This document shows positions 8,726 to 18,116 of a stretch of 64,000 bases of DNA, piece after piece (within the stretch, counting starts at the first letter, position 1; each line of letters opens with the position of its first letter). Position numbers and translations under genes: made by a program. Below the pieces are notes generated by a model. It saw only the letters and a list, made by a program, of their open reading frames with translations, made no database searches and was not told the DNA's origin. This DNA comes from Bacteroides fragilis NCTC 9343 (GTDB taxonomy: Bacteria > Bacteroidota > Bacteroidia > Bacteroidales > Bacteroidaceae), in contig NC_003228.3 of assembly GCF_000025985.1 (NCBI RefSeq), forward strand, positions 5,022,001 to 5,086,000, written 5' to 3'.

Positions 8726-11700
8726 ATGACAAAAAGAACTTGCCAATTTCCGAAGCACACATGCCTTCGAGAAATCAACTTTTTGAAGATAGCAGGTATC
8801 AGTCTCCTGCTATTCTGCACGACATCACAAATTGCCGTAGCAGACAGTTATGAAAAAAATGCTGTCACAGCCACACAGCAGAGTAAAACAGAGAAAATAA
8901 CAGGTAAAATAGTCGATGAGAGCGGAGAGGCCATCATCGGTGCCTCGGTAAAAGTACAAGGAAGCACTATCGGTACCATCACCAATATGGAAGGAGAGTT
9001 TATGATACCGAATGTCCCCAACAAGGCCGTACTCGAAATCAGCTACATCGGATACAAGCCCTTAGAAGTCGCTGTCGGAAAATCCAAAGATTTACGCATC
9101 ACGATGGAAGAAGACACTAAAACGCTGGATGAAGTCATCGTAGTAGGTTACGGTACGACTTCTAAACGTAAAACAACCGCCGCCATTGCCAGTGTCAATA
9201 CAGAAGACATTATCAAAGCACCGACGGCAAACATCACCCAAAGCCTGGCAGGACGTGCTCCCGGTCTGTTGGTCACAACCAGCGGAGGCGGTCTGAATAA
9301 CTTTTCCAGTGTCTCTATCCGTGGAGGGGGCACTCCGCTTTATGTAATAGACGATGTGATTTCCGAAGAGCGGGATTTCCGCAATCTGAATGCTGAAGAC
9401 ATCGATCAGATCACAATCCTGAAGGACGCCGCTTCTACCGCCGTTTACGGAGCACGTGCTGCCAACGGTATCGTAATGATAGTAACCAAGCAAGGCAAAG
9501 CAGGGAAAATGAGCGTCAATTATAACTTTAACTATAACTGGAGCCAACCTGCCAATATGCCCAATAAGCTGGATGCCCACGATGCAGCCTTCTACAAGAA
9601 CATGAGTATGACCAATGACGGATTGGCACCGGCCTATACGGACGATGAACTGGAACTGTTCCGCAACGGATCAGATCCACGCAGATATCCTAATACGGAC
9701 TGGCAAAAACTCTGTTTGAAGAACTTCGCACCGGAAATGCAACATACCCTGACTGTCACCGGTGGTAGCGAAAAGATAAAAGCATATACCTCTTTGGGGT
9801 TCTACGATCAGAAGTCACTCTATAAGTTCGATGTAAACAGTTTCAAACGCTACAACTTCCGCACAAATATCGTAGCAGATTTCAAAGAAATAGGTTTGAA
9901 AGTAACTTCCAGCATCGAAGCTTACAAAACGGACTTAAGATCGCCTAATGCCAAATCGGGAGACAGCTATTATCACACCTGGGGACACATCCAGAATAAA
10001 GCCCCCTGGGAAATAGCATACAATCCGAACGGACAAATATTCAACACACCGGATAACCCATTGATGGAGATCTCCCCCGACGCCGGATACACTAAAAACG
10101 AAAACCTCAGTGCCATAGCAAACCTCGCACTGGAGTGGAGCGTACCTTATGTACCGGGCCTACGATTGAAAGCACTGGGTAACTACCGTATCAACAACGA
10201 CAAGTCAAAAAGTTGGAAAAAATCACCTTTAGCATACGATTGGGATGGCAACCCCAACGATCCCGGTAAACCTTCACTGAGCAAGTCTTATTCAAACTGG
10301 TCATCATACACCGTACAAGGCTTTGCCAATTATGACCGTACTTTCAATCAGGTACACACAATCAGCGCCACAGCCGGTATCGAAGCCTATAAACTCTTTA
10401 AAGACGATGCCTCGTTATCCCGCGAAGAATATTTGCTGGACGTAGACCAGATCGGTGCAGGTCCTGTATCTACAGCCAAAAACAGTTCTTCGGAAGGTGA
10501 AGAAGCGCGTGCCGGTGTAGTAGCCCGACTGAGATATGACTATGCCAGCAAATATGTGGCCGAAGCCAGCCTCCGTTACGACGGTAGCGACAATTTCCCG
10601 CGAGGTAAACGCTGGGGAACATTCTATGCCGGCTCTCTTGCATGGGTCATTTCGGAAGAAAGTTTCTGGCAGACATTAAAAGACCGTCATATTTTCGACC
10701 AATTCAAGGTAAGAGCTTCTTATGGCGAGATCGGTTCAGACGCCATCAGACGCTATGCTTACCTGCAATCATACGGACTGAACGACCGTGGCTACCTGCT
10801 TAACGGAAGTTGGTATCCGGGATTTTCCGAAGGTGCCTTGGTCAGCAAAGACATTACCTGGTATACTACCTGCGACTTTAACATCGGATTCGATTTCGGA
10901 TCGCTCAACAACCGTCTTTCGGGTTCTGTAGACTATTTCCGCAAGAGCACCAAAGGTTATCTGACCTCTCCGTCGGCAGTAGCTTATACCGACCCGTTGG
11001 GCATCGCATTACCCCAAGTAAAGTCAAATGGCGAGTTCATCCGCCAAGGTGCCGAGTTCATCCTGCAATGGAAAGAGAAAAGAGGTGATTTTGAATACAC
11101 ACTTTCGGGCAATTTCACCTACTTCGACCAATACTGGAACATCAATCCGAACGAAGCGGAAACCGATACCAAGAACCCATACAAACGTACTACACAAGCC
11201 AAAGGATATTGGGGTATCGGATACGACTGCCTGGGTTATTATCAGAATCAGGAAGACATCATGAACTCACCCAAACGTCAGAGTTCCGTCAACTTAGGTG
11301 CAGGCGACCTGAAATACAATGACTTCAACGGCGACGGTATCATTGACGGTTCCGACCAGCACCGCATCGGCAAAAACAGTATGCCCCGCGGCCAATACGG
11401 CTTCAGTGCCGACTTGAACTACAAAGGCTGGTTCATGAACATGCTGTGGCAGGGAGCTACTCCGGCCGACCTTTATATGGGCGGTATGATTCAGGGAAGC
11501 CAAAGCGGCAGCGGTTATCCTCCTGTTATCTATGACTTCCAGACCGACGTATGGACTCCGAATAATACGGGAGCCCGCTATCCACGTTTGAGAAGTACGG
11601 CAAGCTACAACGGCAGTAACAACTACGGCAGCTCAGACTTCTGGCTGATCAACACAGGCTATCTTCGCCTGAAGACATTATCCATCGGCTACGACTTCAA

Positions 11701-11881
11701 ACATAAACTACTCAAAAGAGTGGCATGGATGAATAAATGCAACGTTTCTCTGAATGGTTATAACTTACTGACTTTCAGCAAAGCGAATAAGTTCGACATC
11801 GACCCGGAAATCGGCGACGGCAACCTCTACACCTATCCGGTTTCAAGAGTATACTCCATCAGTGTCAACGTAGGATTCTAA
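8726..11881 (+). CDS. SusC-like TonB-dependent transporter 2
   Basis: Outer-membrane TonB-dependent importer, 1051 aa. The N terminus follows the SusC1/SusC3 pattern: an extended basic region, a hydrophobic segment, then ADSYEKNAV. Next come a carboxypeptidase-D-regulatory-like domain (about 55-130), a TonB-box-like LDEVIVVGYG, a plug and a barrel ending in VNVGF. No STN domain. It is clearly a different SusC subtype from copies 1 and 3, so it probably handles a different glycan or a different part of the same one. It forms an operon with SusD2 and the small lipoprotein at 13807, behind invertible segment 2. Confidence 0.95.
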   Translation: MTKRTCQFPKHTCLREINFLKIAGISLLLFCTTSQIAVADSYEKNAVTATQQSKTEKITGKIVDESGEAIIGASVKVQGSTIGTITNMEGEFMIPNVPNKAVLEISYIGYKPLEVAVGKSKDLRITMEEDTKTLDEVIVVGYGTTSKRKTTAAIASVNTEDIIKAPTANITQSLAGRAPGLLVTTSGGGLNNFSSVSIRGGGTPLYVIDDVISEERDFRNLNAEDIDQITILKDAASTAVYGARAANGIVMIVTKQGKAGKMSVNYNFNYNWSQPANMPNKLDAHDAAFYKNMSMTNDGLAPAYTDDELELFRNGSDPRRYPNTDWQKLCLKNFAPEMQHTLTVTGGSEKIKAYTSLGFYDQKSLYKFDVNSFKRYNFRTNIVADFKEIGLKVTSSIEAYKTDLRSPNAKSGDSYYHTWGHIQNKAPWEIAYNPNGQIFNTPDNPLMEISPDAGYTKNENLSAIANLALEWSVPYVPGLRLKALGNYRINNDKSKSWKKSPLAYDWDGNPNDPGKPSLSKSYSNWSSYTVQGFANYDRTFNQVHTISATAGIEAYKLFKDDASLSREEYLLDVDQIGAGPVSTAKNSSSEGEEARAGVVARLRYDYASKYVAEASLRYDGSDNFPRGKRWGTFYAGSLAWVISEESFWQTLKDRHIFDQFKVRASYGEIGSDAIRRYAYLQSYGLNDRGYLLNGSWYPGFSEGALVSKDITWYTTCDFNIGFDFGSLNNRLSGSVDYFRKSTKGYLTSPSAVAYTDPLGIALPQVKSNGEFIRQGAEFILQWKEKRGDFEYTLSGNFTYFDQYWNINPNEAETDTKNPYKRTTQAKGYWGIGYDCLGYYQNQEDIMNSPKRQSSVNLGAGDLKYNDFNGDGIIDGSDQHRIGKNSMPRGQYGFSADLNYKGWFMNMLWQGATPADLYMGGMIQGSQSGSGYPPVIYDFQTDVWTPNNTGARYPRLRSTASYNGSNNYGSSDFWLINTGYLRLKTLSIGYDFKHKLLKRVAWMNKCNVSLNGYNLLTFSKANKFDIDPEIGDGNLYTYPVSRVYSISVNVGF

Positions 11882-11910
11882 ATAGTATGAACTTAAAAAG
11901 AAGACAATAT

Positions 11911-13764
11911 ATGAAATTCATAAAATACATCACTCCTGCGCTCTTTTGCGCAGCACTGACACTCCAGAGCTGTGAACACTTCCTGGATACGAAGCCTATG
12001 GAATCTTATTCGGAAGACCTCGTCTGGAGCCTAAAATCGACAGCGGACGCTTTTGTATTGCAAACCTACAACAATGTCCTCCCCTTCTATCACGATATCC
12101 GCACGGAGGAGCAATGGACCTTGAATTCGGTCATGCGCCAGAACTGCCCGAATGAAGCCAGAGATCTTATGAACCGTGACTGGTCATGGGGATTCAACCA
12201 GTTCGGCACCATCCGCCGATGTAACCTGATCATCGAAAAATCGCAAGCATCTACAGGTTTGTCCGATGCAGATAAAAAAGCATTGGTAGCCGAAGGAAAG
12301 ATGCTGCGTGCAATGACCTATTATTATATTGCCAAGCATTGCGGACGTGTGATCTGGGTAGACCATGTATTGGCTGAAACGGATGAATTCAACTTACCGC
12401 TCACAGAATCTATCGACAAAACGTACGACCTGATCCTGAAAGATATAGATGATGCCATCGCAGGACTGCCCGAAACCTCCCTGCAAGGGCGTATCAATGC
12501 CAATGCAGCCCGTGCGCTGAAATCAGAAGTATGCCTGACAGCTGCTGCCTACAGCACAGACGACACCCGCAAGAAGTCACTCTTCGAACAGGCCGTAGCT
12601 GCAGTAGACGGTATACAAGGATACACACTGGACAGCAATTACGGCAGTATGTTCAACCAGGATGGTGCCAGGACATCTCCCGAAATCATTCTGGCACAAT
12701 ATTACAGCAAGGATAACACCAACGGTGCAGGTACACTTATGCAGGAGATGCTTCCCAACCAGAGCAACAAACGCCTGGAAGACTACGGAGGACGTCCGTT
12801 CTTCAATCAGGACCTGGTGTTTGAATGCTGGCTGCAACACTCACCTTCCCAGAATCTGGTGGACGATTATTTAGTAATAGACCAGATTACCAACCAAGGA
12901 GTGAAATGGAATGAGTCGACCCAGTTCGTGAACAACACGACACCATTATCCAATGCCGACGTAGCCGACATGGCTGTAGATGCCAAGGAGCTGGATGACA
13001 ACAGCCTGGCATATCAGACAAACAGCAACGCTCCGGACGTGCAGATCAATGACTTTATGTACAAGAACCGTGACCAACGCTTCTATCACTCCATCCAGTA
13101 TGATTCGTGCATGTTCTACAATGAGCTGATCACTCTTCATAAGGGCGGAAACCTGCATAGGACAGCCGTAGACGGTAAGACACCGGGCAACGGATACATC
13201 CCCATAACGAACTACATCTGGCGCAAATATATCTATGTCAATGCCGAACGCATCTTCTGGAACAATCCGACCGACTACCATTATGTCATCTTCCGCTATG
13301 GACGTGCATTGTTGAATAAGGCCGAAGCCTTACTCGGACTTGCCCAATACGATGCCTCCAAAGTGAGCAGTGCGGTAGCCACATTCAACCGGACACGTAC
13401 CACTCACGGCAATCTGCCTCCTTCCATCGCCACTTCACTGGCCGACGCATGGCACGATTATAAGATTGAACGTCACGTAGATCTGGCTCTGGAAGGCGAT
13501 TACTACTGGAGTCTGTTACGCTGGGGCATGTACGGCGGCGAAGCCAATCACGGGAAACCCGCAGGAGACATCATTCCGGAATTGAGTTCACCGGCCACCT
13601 TTGTTGAGATCAGCCAAGACAGACATCGCATGTTTGTAGGTACTGTAGGATATACCAATGCCGACCGTACATTCTCCAAGAAACGCTACCTGTTCCCGAT
13701 CACACAAAGCATCATCAATGCCAACTCCGCCATCAATGACAGCGACCAGAACCCGGGATGGTAA
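11911..13764 (+). CDS. SusD-like glycan-binding lipoprotein 2
   Basis: SusD/RagB-family surface lipoprotein, 617 aa from ATG 11911, partner of SusC2. An in-frame ATG at 11887 would add eight basic residues; I prefer 11911 because it is preceded by an A/G-rich stretch and gives a compact signal peptide ending in lipobox L-Q-S-C (Cys21). EHFLDTKPMESYSED follows, then helical SusD_N repeats and the C-terminal SusD domain ending in the typical NPGW. The gap to SusC2 is 29 bases. Sequence divergence from SusD1 and SusD3 is large, in line with SusC2. Confidence 0.93.
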   Translation: MKFIKYITPALFCAALTLQSCEHFLDTKPMESYSEDLVWSLKSTADAFVLQTYNNVLPFYHDIRTEEQWTLNSVMRQNCPNEARDLMNRDWSWGFNQFGTIRRCNLIIEKSQASTGLSDADKKALVAEGKMLRAMTYYYIAKHCGRVIWVDHVLAETDEFNLPLTESIDKTYDLILKDIDDAIAGLPETSLQGRINANAARALKSEVCLTAAAYSTDDTRKKSLFEQAVAAVDGIQGYTLDSNYGSMFNQDGARTSPEIILAQYYSKDNTNGAGTLMQEMLPNQSNKRLEDYGGRPFFNQDLVFECWLQHSPSQNLVDDYLVIDQITNQGVKWNESTQFVNNTTPLSNADVADMAVDAKELDDNSLAYQTNSNAPDVQINDFMYKNRDQRFYHSIQYDSCMFYNELITLHKGGNLHRTAVDGKTPGNGYIPITNYIWRKYIYVNAERIFWNNPTDYHYVIFRYGRALLNKAEALLGLAQYDASKVSSAVATFNRTRTTHGNLPPSIATSLADAWHDYKIERHVDLALEGDYYWSLLRWGMYGGEANHGKPAGDIIPELSSPATFVEISQDRHRMFVGTVGYTNADRTFSKKRYLFPITQSIINANSAINDSDQNPGW

Positions 13765-13806
13765 ACCTAACAGTTCATTCATTAAATAAATTAAGAAGAA
13801 AATAAT

Positions 13807-14286
13807 ATGAAGAGAATCAAATTATCAGATACTAAATGGTTTATGTTACTGCTGCTGATGTGTGTTCCCATCATCAGTTCTTGCAGTAAAGAAGATCTGC
13901 CCGCCTACGAAGAGGCGGAAATAACCAAAGTAGGTGCTTATCACCGCTTCTACTCCGGTGATAAGGATGCCATCACGGGAGAAAACATTGTAGCCGAAAA
14001 AGAGCTGGACCGTACAAACAATATCGACTCGGAGCACGGTGTAGCCACTGCCGTATTTACAATTCCTGCCGCAGGGGGCAAATTCACAGAGGCCGAACGC
14101 GCTAAAGTGTCATTGAGTAACCTCGTGGTTTACGTCAATGTATCTACCGCCGCCCGCGTCACCCCATTGGACGGTTCACCCAAATTCGGTGTTCCTGCCG
14201 ATTGGACCCGGGAGCATAAATACAGCGTAATGGCTGCCGACGGTACAAAGAAAATCTGGACAGTGAAAGTTACTCTGAATAAATAA
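13807..14286 (+). CDS. Small surface lipoprotein, DUF5018-related
   Basis: 159 aa with a lipoprotein signal ending I-S-S-C (Cys26), then SKEDLPAYEEAEI. The C-terminal half, with a Y-S-V-M-A-A-D-G-T-K-K-I-W-T-V-K-V ending, resembles the DUF5018-type Ig-like domains found in Bacteroides surface lipoproteins. It sits 42 bases after SusD2 in the place where many PULs encode a SusE/SusF-type surface glycan-binding protein, so an accessory binding role is likely. That role is inferred from position, not from visible binding residues. The gene is followed by a hairpin terminator. Confidence 0.8.
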   Translation: MKRIKLSDTKWFMLLLLMCVPIISSCSKEDLPAYEEAEITKVGAYHRFYSGDKDAITGENIVAEKELDRTNNIDSEHGVATAVFTIPAAGGKFTEAERAKVSLSNLVVYVNVSTAARVTPLDGSPKFGVPADWTREHKYSVMAADGTKKIWTVKVTLNK

Positions 14287-14361
14287 GTCCCCCACTCGAT
14301 TATGACTCGTAGAAGTCACAGATTCAATAGGTAAGTATTGCTTAATTATCAGATGTTCTCT

Positions 14362-14418
14362 GAAGCCGTCGGGTAAACATATTTATGGAAATAAATAGTA
14401 ACCCGGCGGCTTCTATTT
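14362..14418 (+). terminator. Hairpin terminator after the SusC2 operon
   Basis: A 13-bp stem with one G-T pair (14362-14374 with 14401-14413) has an AT-rich loop; only a short T-rich stretch follows. It separates the transporter operon from the GH110 gene. Confidence 0.75.
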
Positions 14419-14453
14419 AGCCTCAAGTGATCCACTAATACAAAAAAATCATA

Positions 14454-14461
14454 TACCTTTG
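14454..14461 (+). promoter_or_regulatory. Probable -7 element of the GH110 promoter
   Basis: TACCTTTG fits TAnnTTTG 54 bases before the GH110 start; no convincing TTG is present at -33. If real, it gives the enzyme gene a fixed promoter outside the invertible segments. Confidence 0.45.
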
Positions 14462-14514
14462 GATACCCAATTCATCTTATTCAATAATACATTTAAAGCA
14501 AGAGACTACATACC

Positions 14515-16332
14515 ATGAAAAAGTATCTGCACATCCTACCCGCCTGCTTTTTATTTTACGCTGCCGCCCATGCACAGCAGAAAGATACTGTCTACGTCAC
14601 CGACTTCGGAGCAGTCCCCTACTCGTACGAGAACTGTGTTACACAAATACAGGCTGCCATCGACGAATGTAAACGCACGGGAGCCAAAGTGCTATCGCTG
14701 CCCGAAGGCCGCTATGACATCTGGCCCGAAGGAGCCATCCGCAAAGAATACTACATATCGAATACATCCACCGAACAGGAATGTCCCTCAAAAGTAAAGA
14801 CCGTGGGACTGATGCTCCATGAAATCGATGACCTGACCATCGAAGGAAACGGAGCCACCCTGATGTATCATGGGAAAATGACGACCATCGCCCTGGAACA
14901 TTGCAACGGGGTGAGAATAAACAACCTGCACATCGACTTTGAACGTCCTGCAGGATCTGAGATTCAATACCGGAAAGTGACCGGAGGAGAAACTGAAGTA
15001 ACCCTGCACCGCGATACGCGTTATGAGATTGTGAACGGAAAGATCCGGCTGTATGGCGAGGGATGGCGTTCCAACAGGAATCACTGCATCGAGTACGACC
15101 CGGATACGGAATCTTTCACCTACAGCCAGGGGTGGAATACACTGTCGGCATCCGATGCCAGAGAGATTGCTCCGGGCATCGTCCGCTTCAATACCCCGGC
15201 GGAATTTATGCCCAAAGCAGGAAACACACTGACCGTCCGCGATATTATCCGCGACCAGGTGGGGCTTTTCATTCTTGAAAGCAAAAACATCACGCTGAGC
15301 AGGCTACAGATGCACTACATGCACGGGTTGGGCATCGTCAGCCAGTATACCGAAAACATAACGATGGACAGAGTCAAGTGTGCTCCCCGCCCCGATAGCG
15401 GCAGGTTATTGGCAGCCTCAGCGGATATGATGCACTTTTCGGGATGTAAAGGAAAAGTAATCATAGACAGTTGTTATTTTGCCGGAGCACAAGACGATCC
15501 GGTCAATGTGCACGGAACCAACCTGCGCGCCCTTGAGAAAATAGATGCGCAAACCCTGAAGTTACGCTTCATGCACGGACAGAGCTATGGATTCAACGCT
15601 TACTTCAAGGGAGATACCGTCGCCTTTGTCCGGGCAGCCACCATGGAACGCTTTGCCTCGGCAACGGTCAGGGACGTAAGGCGAATATCGGACAGAATAG
15701 TGGAAGTACGTTTCGACCGGGACATTCCGACAAGCCTGGAGCTCAATCACGATTGCGTAGAGAACATGACCTGTACCCCCGAAGTGGAAATACGTAACTG
15801 CTACTTCACACGAACCAGTACAAGAGGAACTCTGGTCACCACTCCAAGAAAGGTGGTGATAGAGAACAATACGTATTACAAGACGGGCATGAGCGCCATA
15901 CTGATTGAGGCCGACGCCGAAGGCTGGTACGAATCGGGACCGGTCAAAGATGTATTGATCAAAGGCAATACCTTTATAGACTGTGCCTATAATGGAGGCC
16001 CCGGCCATGCTGTGATCGCCATACATCCTTCCAACAAAATCATCGATGCCGAACGCCCGGTACACCAGAACATCCGCATAGAGGATAACACGTTCAGAAC
16101 ATTCGACTACCCGGTGCTCTACGCCAAGAGTACGGCAGGACTCTTGTTCAGGAACAACACCATCGTCCGCACGGAAACTTTTCCTGCCGTATCCGGCAAT
16201 CCGTACGTTTTCTATCTGAACGGCTGCAAGAAGGCAGTGATAGAAGGCACCGTATTCGAAGGAGAGACTCCCCGGCAGAGTATAAAAACAGAGAATATGA
16301 AAAGAAAAGACCTGAAAACAACGATCAAATAA
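14515..16332 (+). CDS. GH110 alpha-1,3-galactosidase
   Basis: Exo-alpha-1,3-galactosidase of family GH110, which removes terminal alpha-1,3-galactose, notably from blood group B structures. 605 aa, a length typical for the Bacteroides enzymes (GlaA/GlaB). A signal peptide (about 1-20, ending AHAQ) is followed by a right-handed parallel beta-helix rich in N-I-x-I-x-x-N-x-F turns. Asp304 and the pair Asp327-Asp328 (in A-Q-D-D-P-V-N-V-H-G) have the same 23- and 1-residue spacing as the three acidic active-site residues reported for the Akkermansia GH110 structure, so the active site looks complete. Family members differ in whether they need the branching fucose, and the sequence alone does not tell me which type this is. 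Likely periplasmic or exported. The DUF5009 gene follows 12 bases downstream. Confidence 0.92.
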   Translation: MKKYLHILPACFLFYAAAHAQQKDTVYVTDFGAVPYSYENCVTQIQAAIDECKRTGAKVLSLPEGRYDIWPEGAIRKEYYISNTSTEQECPSKVKTVGLMLHEIDDLTIEGNGATLMYHGKMTTIALEHCNGVRINNLHIDFERPAGSEIQYRKVTGGETEVTLHRDTRYEIVNGKIRLYGEGWRSNRNHCIEYDPDTESFTYSQGWNTLSASDAREIAPGIVRFNTPAEFMPKAGNTLTVRDIIRDQVGLFILESKNITLSRLQMHYMHGLGIVSQYTENITMDRVKCAPRPDSGRLLAASADMMHFSGCKGKVIIDSCYFAGAQDDPVNVHGTNLRALEKIDAQTLKLRFMHGQSYGFNAYFKGDTVAFVRAATMERFASATVRDVRRISDRIVEVRFDRDIPTSLELNHDCVENMTCTPEVEIRNCYFTRTSTRGTLVTTPRKVVIENNTYYKTGMSAILIEADAEGWYESGPVKDVLIKGNTFIDCAYNGGPGHAVIAIHPSNKIIDAERPVHQNIRIEDNTFRTFDYPVLYAKSTAGLLFRNNTIVRTETFPAVSGNPYVFYLNGCKKAVIEGTVFEGETPRQSIKTENMKRKDLKTTIK

Positions 16333-16344
16333 TCCCTTACGCTT

Positions 16345-17472
16345 ATGAAAAAGCCTTCATCAACCCCTGCTCCCCGCCTGGCCTCACTGGACATCCTGCG
16401 CGGTTTCGACCTTTTCCTGTTGGTCTTCTTCCAGCCGGTATTGTGGACATTGGCACATCAGCTCAACCTCCCATGGCTGAACAGTATTCTTTTCCAGTTC
16501 GATCATGAAGTATGGGAGGGGTTCCGTTTCTGGGATCTGGTAATGCCTCTTTTCCTCTTCATGACAGGAGCCTCCATGCCGTTCTCGTTCTCCAAGTTTA
16601 AAGACAATCCGGACAAAGGACCCGTTTACCGCAAAATCATCAAACGCTTCATCCTTCTGTTCATCTTCGGAATGATTGTACAGGGCAATCTGCTGGGCCT
16701 CGACCCGAAACATCTGTATTTATACTCCAACACCCTTCAAGCCATTGCCACAGGCTATCTGATTGCCGCCATCATACAGTTGCATTGCAACTTCCGCTGG
16801 CAGCTGATCGTCACAGCCCTGCTATTACTGATCTACTGGATACCGATGACCTTCCTGGGCGACTTCACTCCGGAAGGAAACTTTGCCGAGAAGGTGGACA
16901 GGCTGGTACTGGGGCATTTCCGCGACGGAGTGTTCTGGAATGAAGACGGCAGTTGGAGCTTCTCTGCTCACTACAACTACACCTGGATCTGGAGCAGCCT
17001 CACTTTCGGGGCTACCGTGATGCTGGGAGCTTTTGCCGGAAAGATAATGAAAGCAGGCAAGGATAATCGCCGGAAAGTGGTACAGACCTTGCTGATAATC
17101 GGCATATCCCTGATAGCCTTCTCGCTGATATGGAGCCTGCAAATGCCCATCATCAAACGGTTGTGGACAAGCAGCATGACGCTTTTTTCCGGCGGACTTT
17201 GCTTCCTGCTGATGGGTGCATTCTACTACCGGATAGACTACAAAGGACACAGCCGCGGGCTGAACTGGTTGAAAATATACGGCATGAACTCCATTACGGC
17301 TTATATCTTGGGAGAGGTCATTAACTTCCGTTGCATAGCAGCATCCGTCAGTTACGGACTGGAGCAATACCTAGGTGGTTATTATCAGGTGTGGTTAAGC
17401 TTTGCCAACTATCTGATTGTATTCCTTATCTTACGGATCATGTACAGGCAGAAGATATTCCTGAAGATCTGA
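16345..17472 (+). CDS. DUF5009 / acyltransferase-3-like membrane protein
   Basis: Inner-membrane protein of 375 aa with about 10 hydrophobic segments. It starts with the R-L-x-S-L-D-I-L-R-G-F-D motif typical of the YeiB/NagX/heparan-alpha-glucosaminide N-acetyltransferase-like group (DUF5009), and then has F-W-D-L-V-M-P-L-F-L-F. Members near sugar-degradation genes have been proposed as sugar transporters (NagX) or as transmembrane acetyltransferases; no specific function can be read here. It starts 12 bases after GH110 and is presumably co-transcribed, so a role in uptake or acetyl handling of the released sugars is plausible. Confidence 0.85.
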   Translation: MKKPSSTPAPRLASLDILRGFDLFLLVFFQPVLWTLAHQLNLPWLNSILFQFDHEVWEGFRFWDLVMPLFLFMTGASMPFSFSKFKDNPDKGPVYRKIIKRFILLFIFGMIVQGNLLGLDPKHLYLYSNTLQAIATGYLIAAIIQLHCNFRWQLIVTALLLLIYWIPMTFLGDFTPEGNFAEKVDRLVLGHFRDGVFWNEDGSWSFSAHYNYTWIWSSLTFGATVMLGAFAGKIMKAGKDNRRKVVQTLLIIGISLIAFSLIWSLQMPIIKRLWTSSMTLFSGGLCFLLMGAFYYRIDYKGHSRGLNWLKIYGMNSITAYILGEVINFRCIAASVSYGLEQYLGGYYQVWLSFANYLIVFLILRIMYRQKIFLKI

Positions 17473-18116
17473 GTGGAAAGATTGGAAGTGTCAGCCATCT
17501 GCAGAATCATAGCGCAAAAAGAAACCGAATAGCACTTTTCGCTAACAGAGCTCCTATTCATTTCGGATGCTTCAGGAGAAAAAAGAGCCGAACGGCAGCT
17601 TTCGGCAGTGAAAAGTCGGGCTCCGGGGGTAAAAGAGCCTTGCTTTTCGGAAAAAGAAGTAAGTATTTACTCCGAAAGGAGTAAGCATTTACCCGGAAAG
17701 AAGTAAGCATTTTCCTAAAATGTCCTTATGTTCCGGAAATATCTCCTATTGTTGTCCGGAATATCTCCTATTGCTATCCGAAACGGGTCTTGGCGGAAGA
17801 ATTTTTCCTCCCGTTGACCATTGCAGACAAAGCGTTGTACACTGACAGAAAAGCAGGAAGGAGACCGGGAAAGGAGCCATTTACCGGCAGAACCGTCATT
17901 CCACCTTCAAAGTAAAAGCAAACAAGCTCAAAGATGGGAAATGTGATATCGGACTTTACACGCAGGGCGCGTTTTTTTCGCCCGGACTGCCAGTCGGTCC
18001 GAAAGAAACGATTCTGAGGAGGTCCGATAATCAAAGTGACACTTTGCTCACGGGAGATCCCGGGAAGGGGAACACGCATAATAAAATAGAACGTTTAACA
18101 GATATTTTTTATAAGT
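17473..18116. other. 0.64-kb non-coding region with 22-bp tandem repeats
   Basis: No credible gene. The main content is two sets of 22-bp-period tandem repeats (17650-17715 and 17732-17775), described separately. No good promoter consensus was seen directly before the gene at 18117. Confidence 0.6.
17650..17775. repeat. Composite 22-bp tandem repeat array
   Basis: Three adjacent 22-bp units lie at 17650-17671, 17672-17693 and 17694-17715 (core GAAGTAAGCATTTACC), followed after 16 bases by two adjacent 22-bp units at 17732-17753 and 17754-17775 (core CCGGAATATCTCCTATTG). The period is exact; units differ at a few positions. A related array with the same period lies at 41475-41562. Confidence 0.8.

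Noticed and set aside
17650..17775. CRISPR array
   Set aside because: Units are directly adjacent with no unique spacers and no cas genes nearby.
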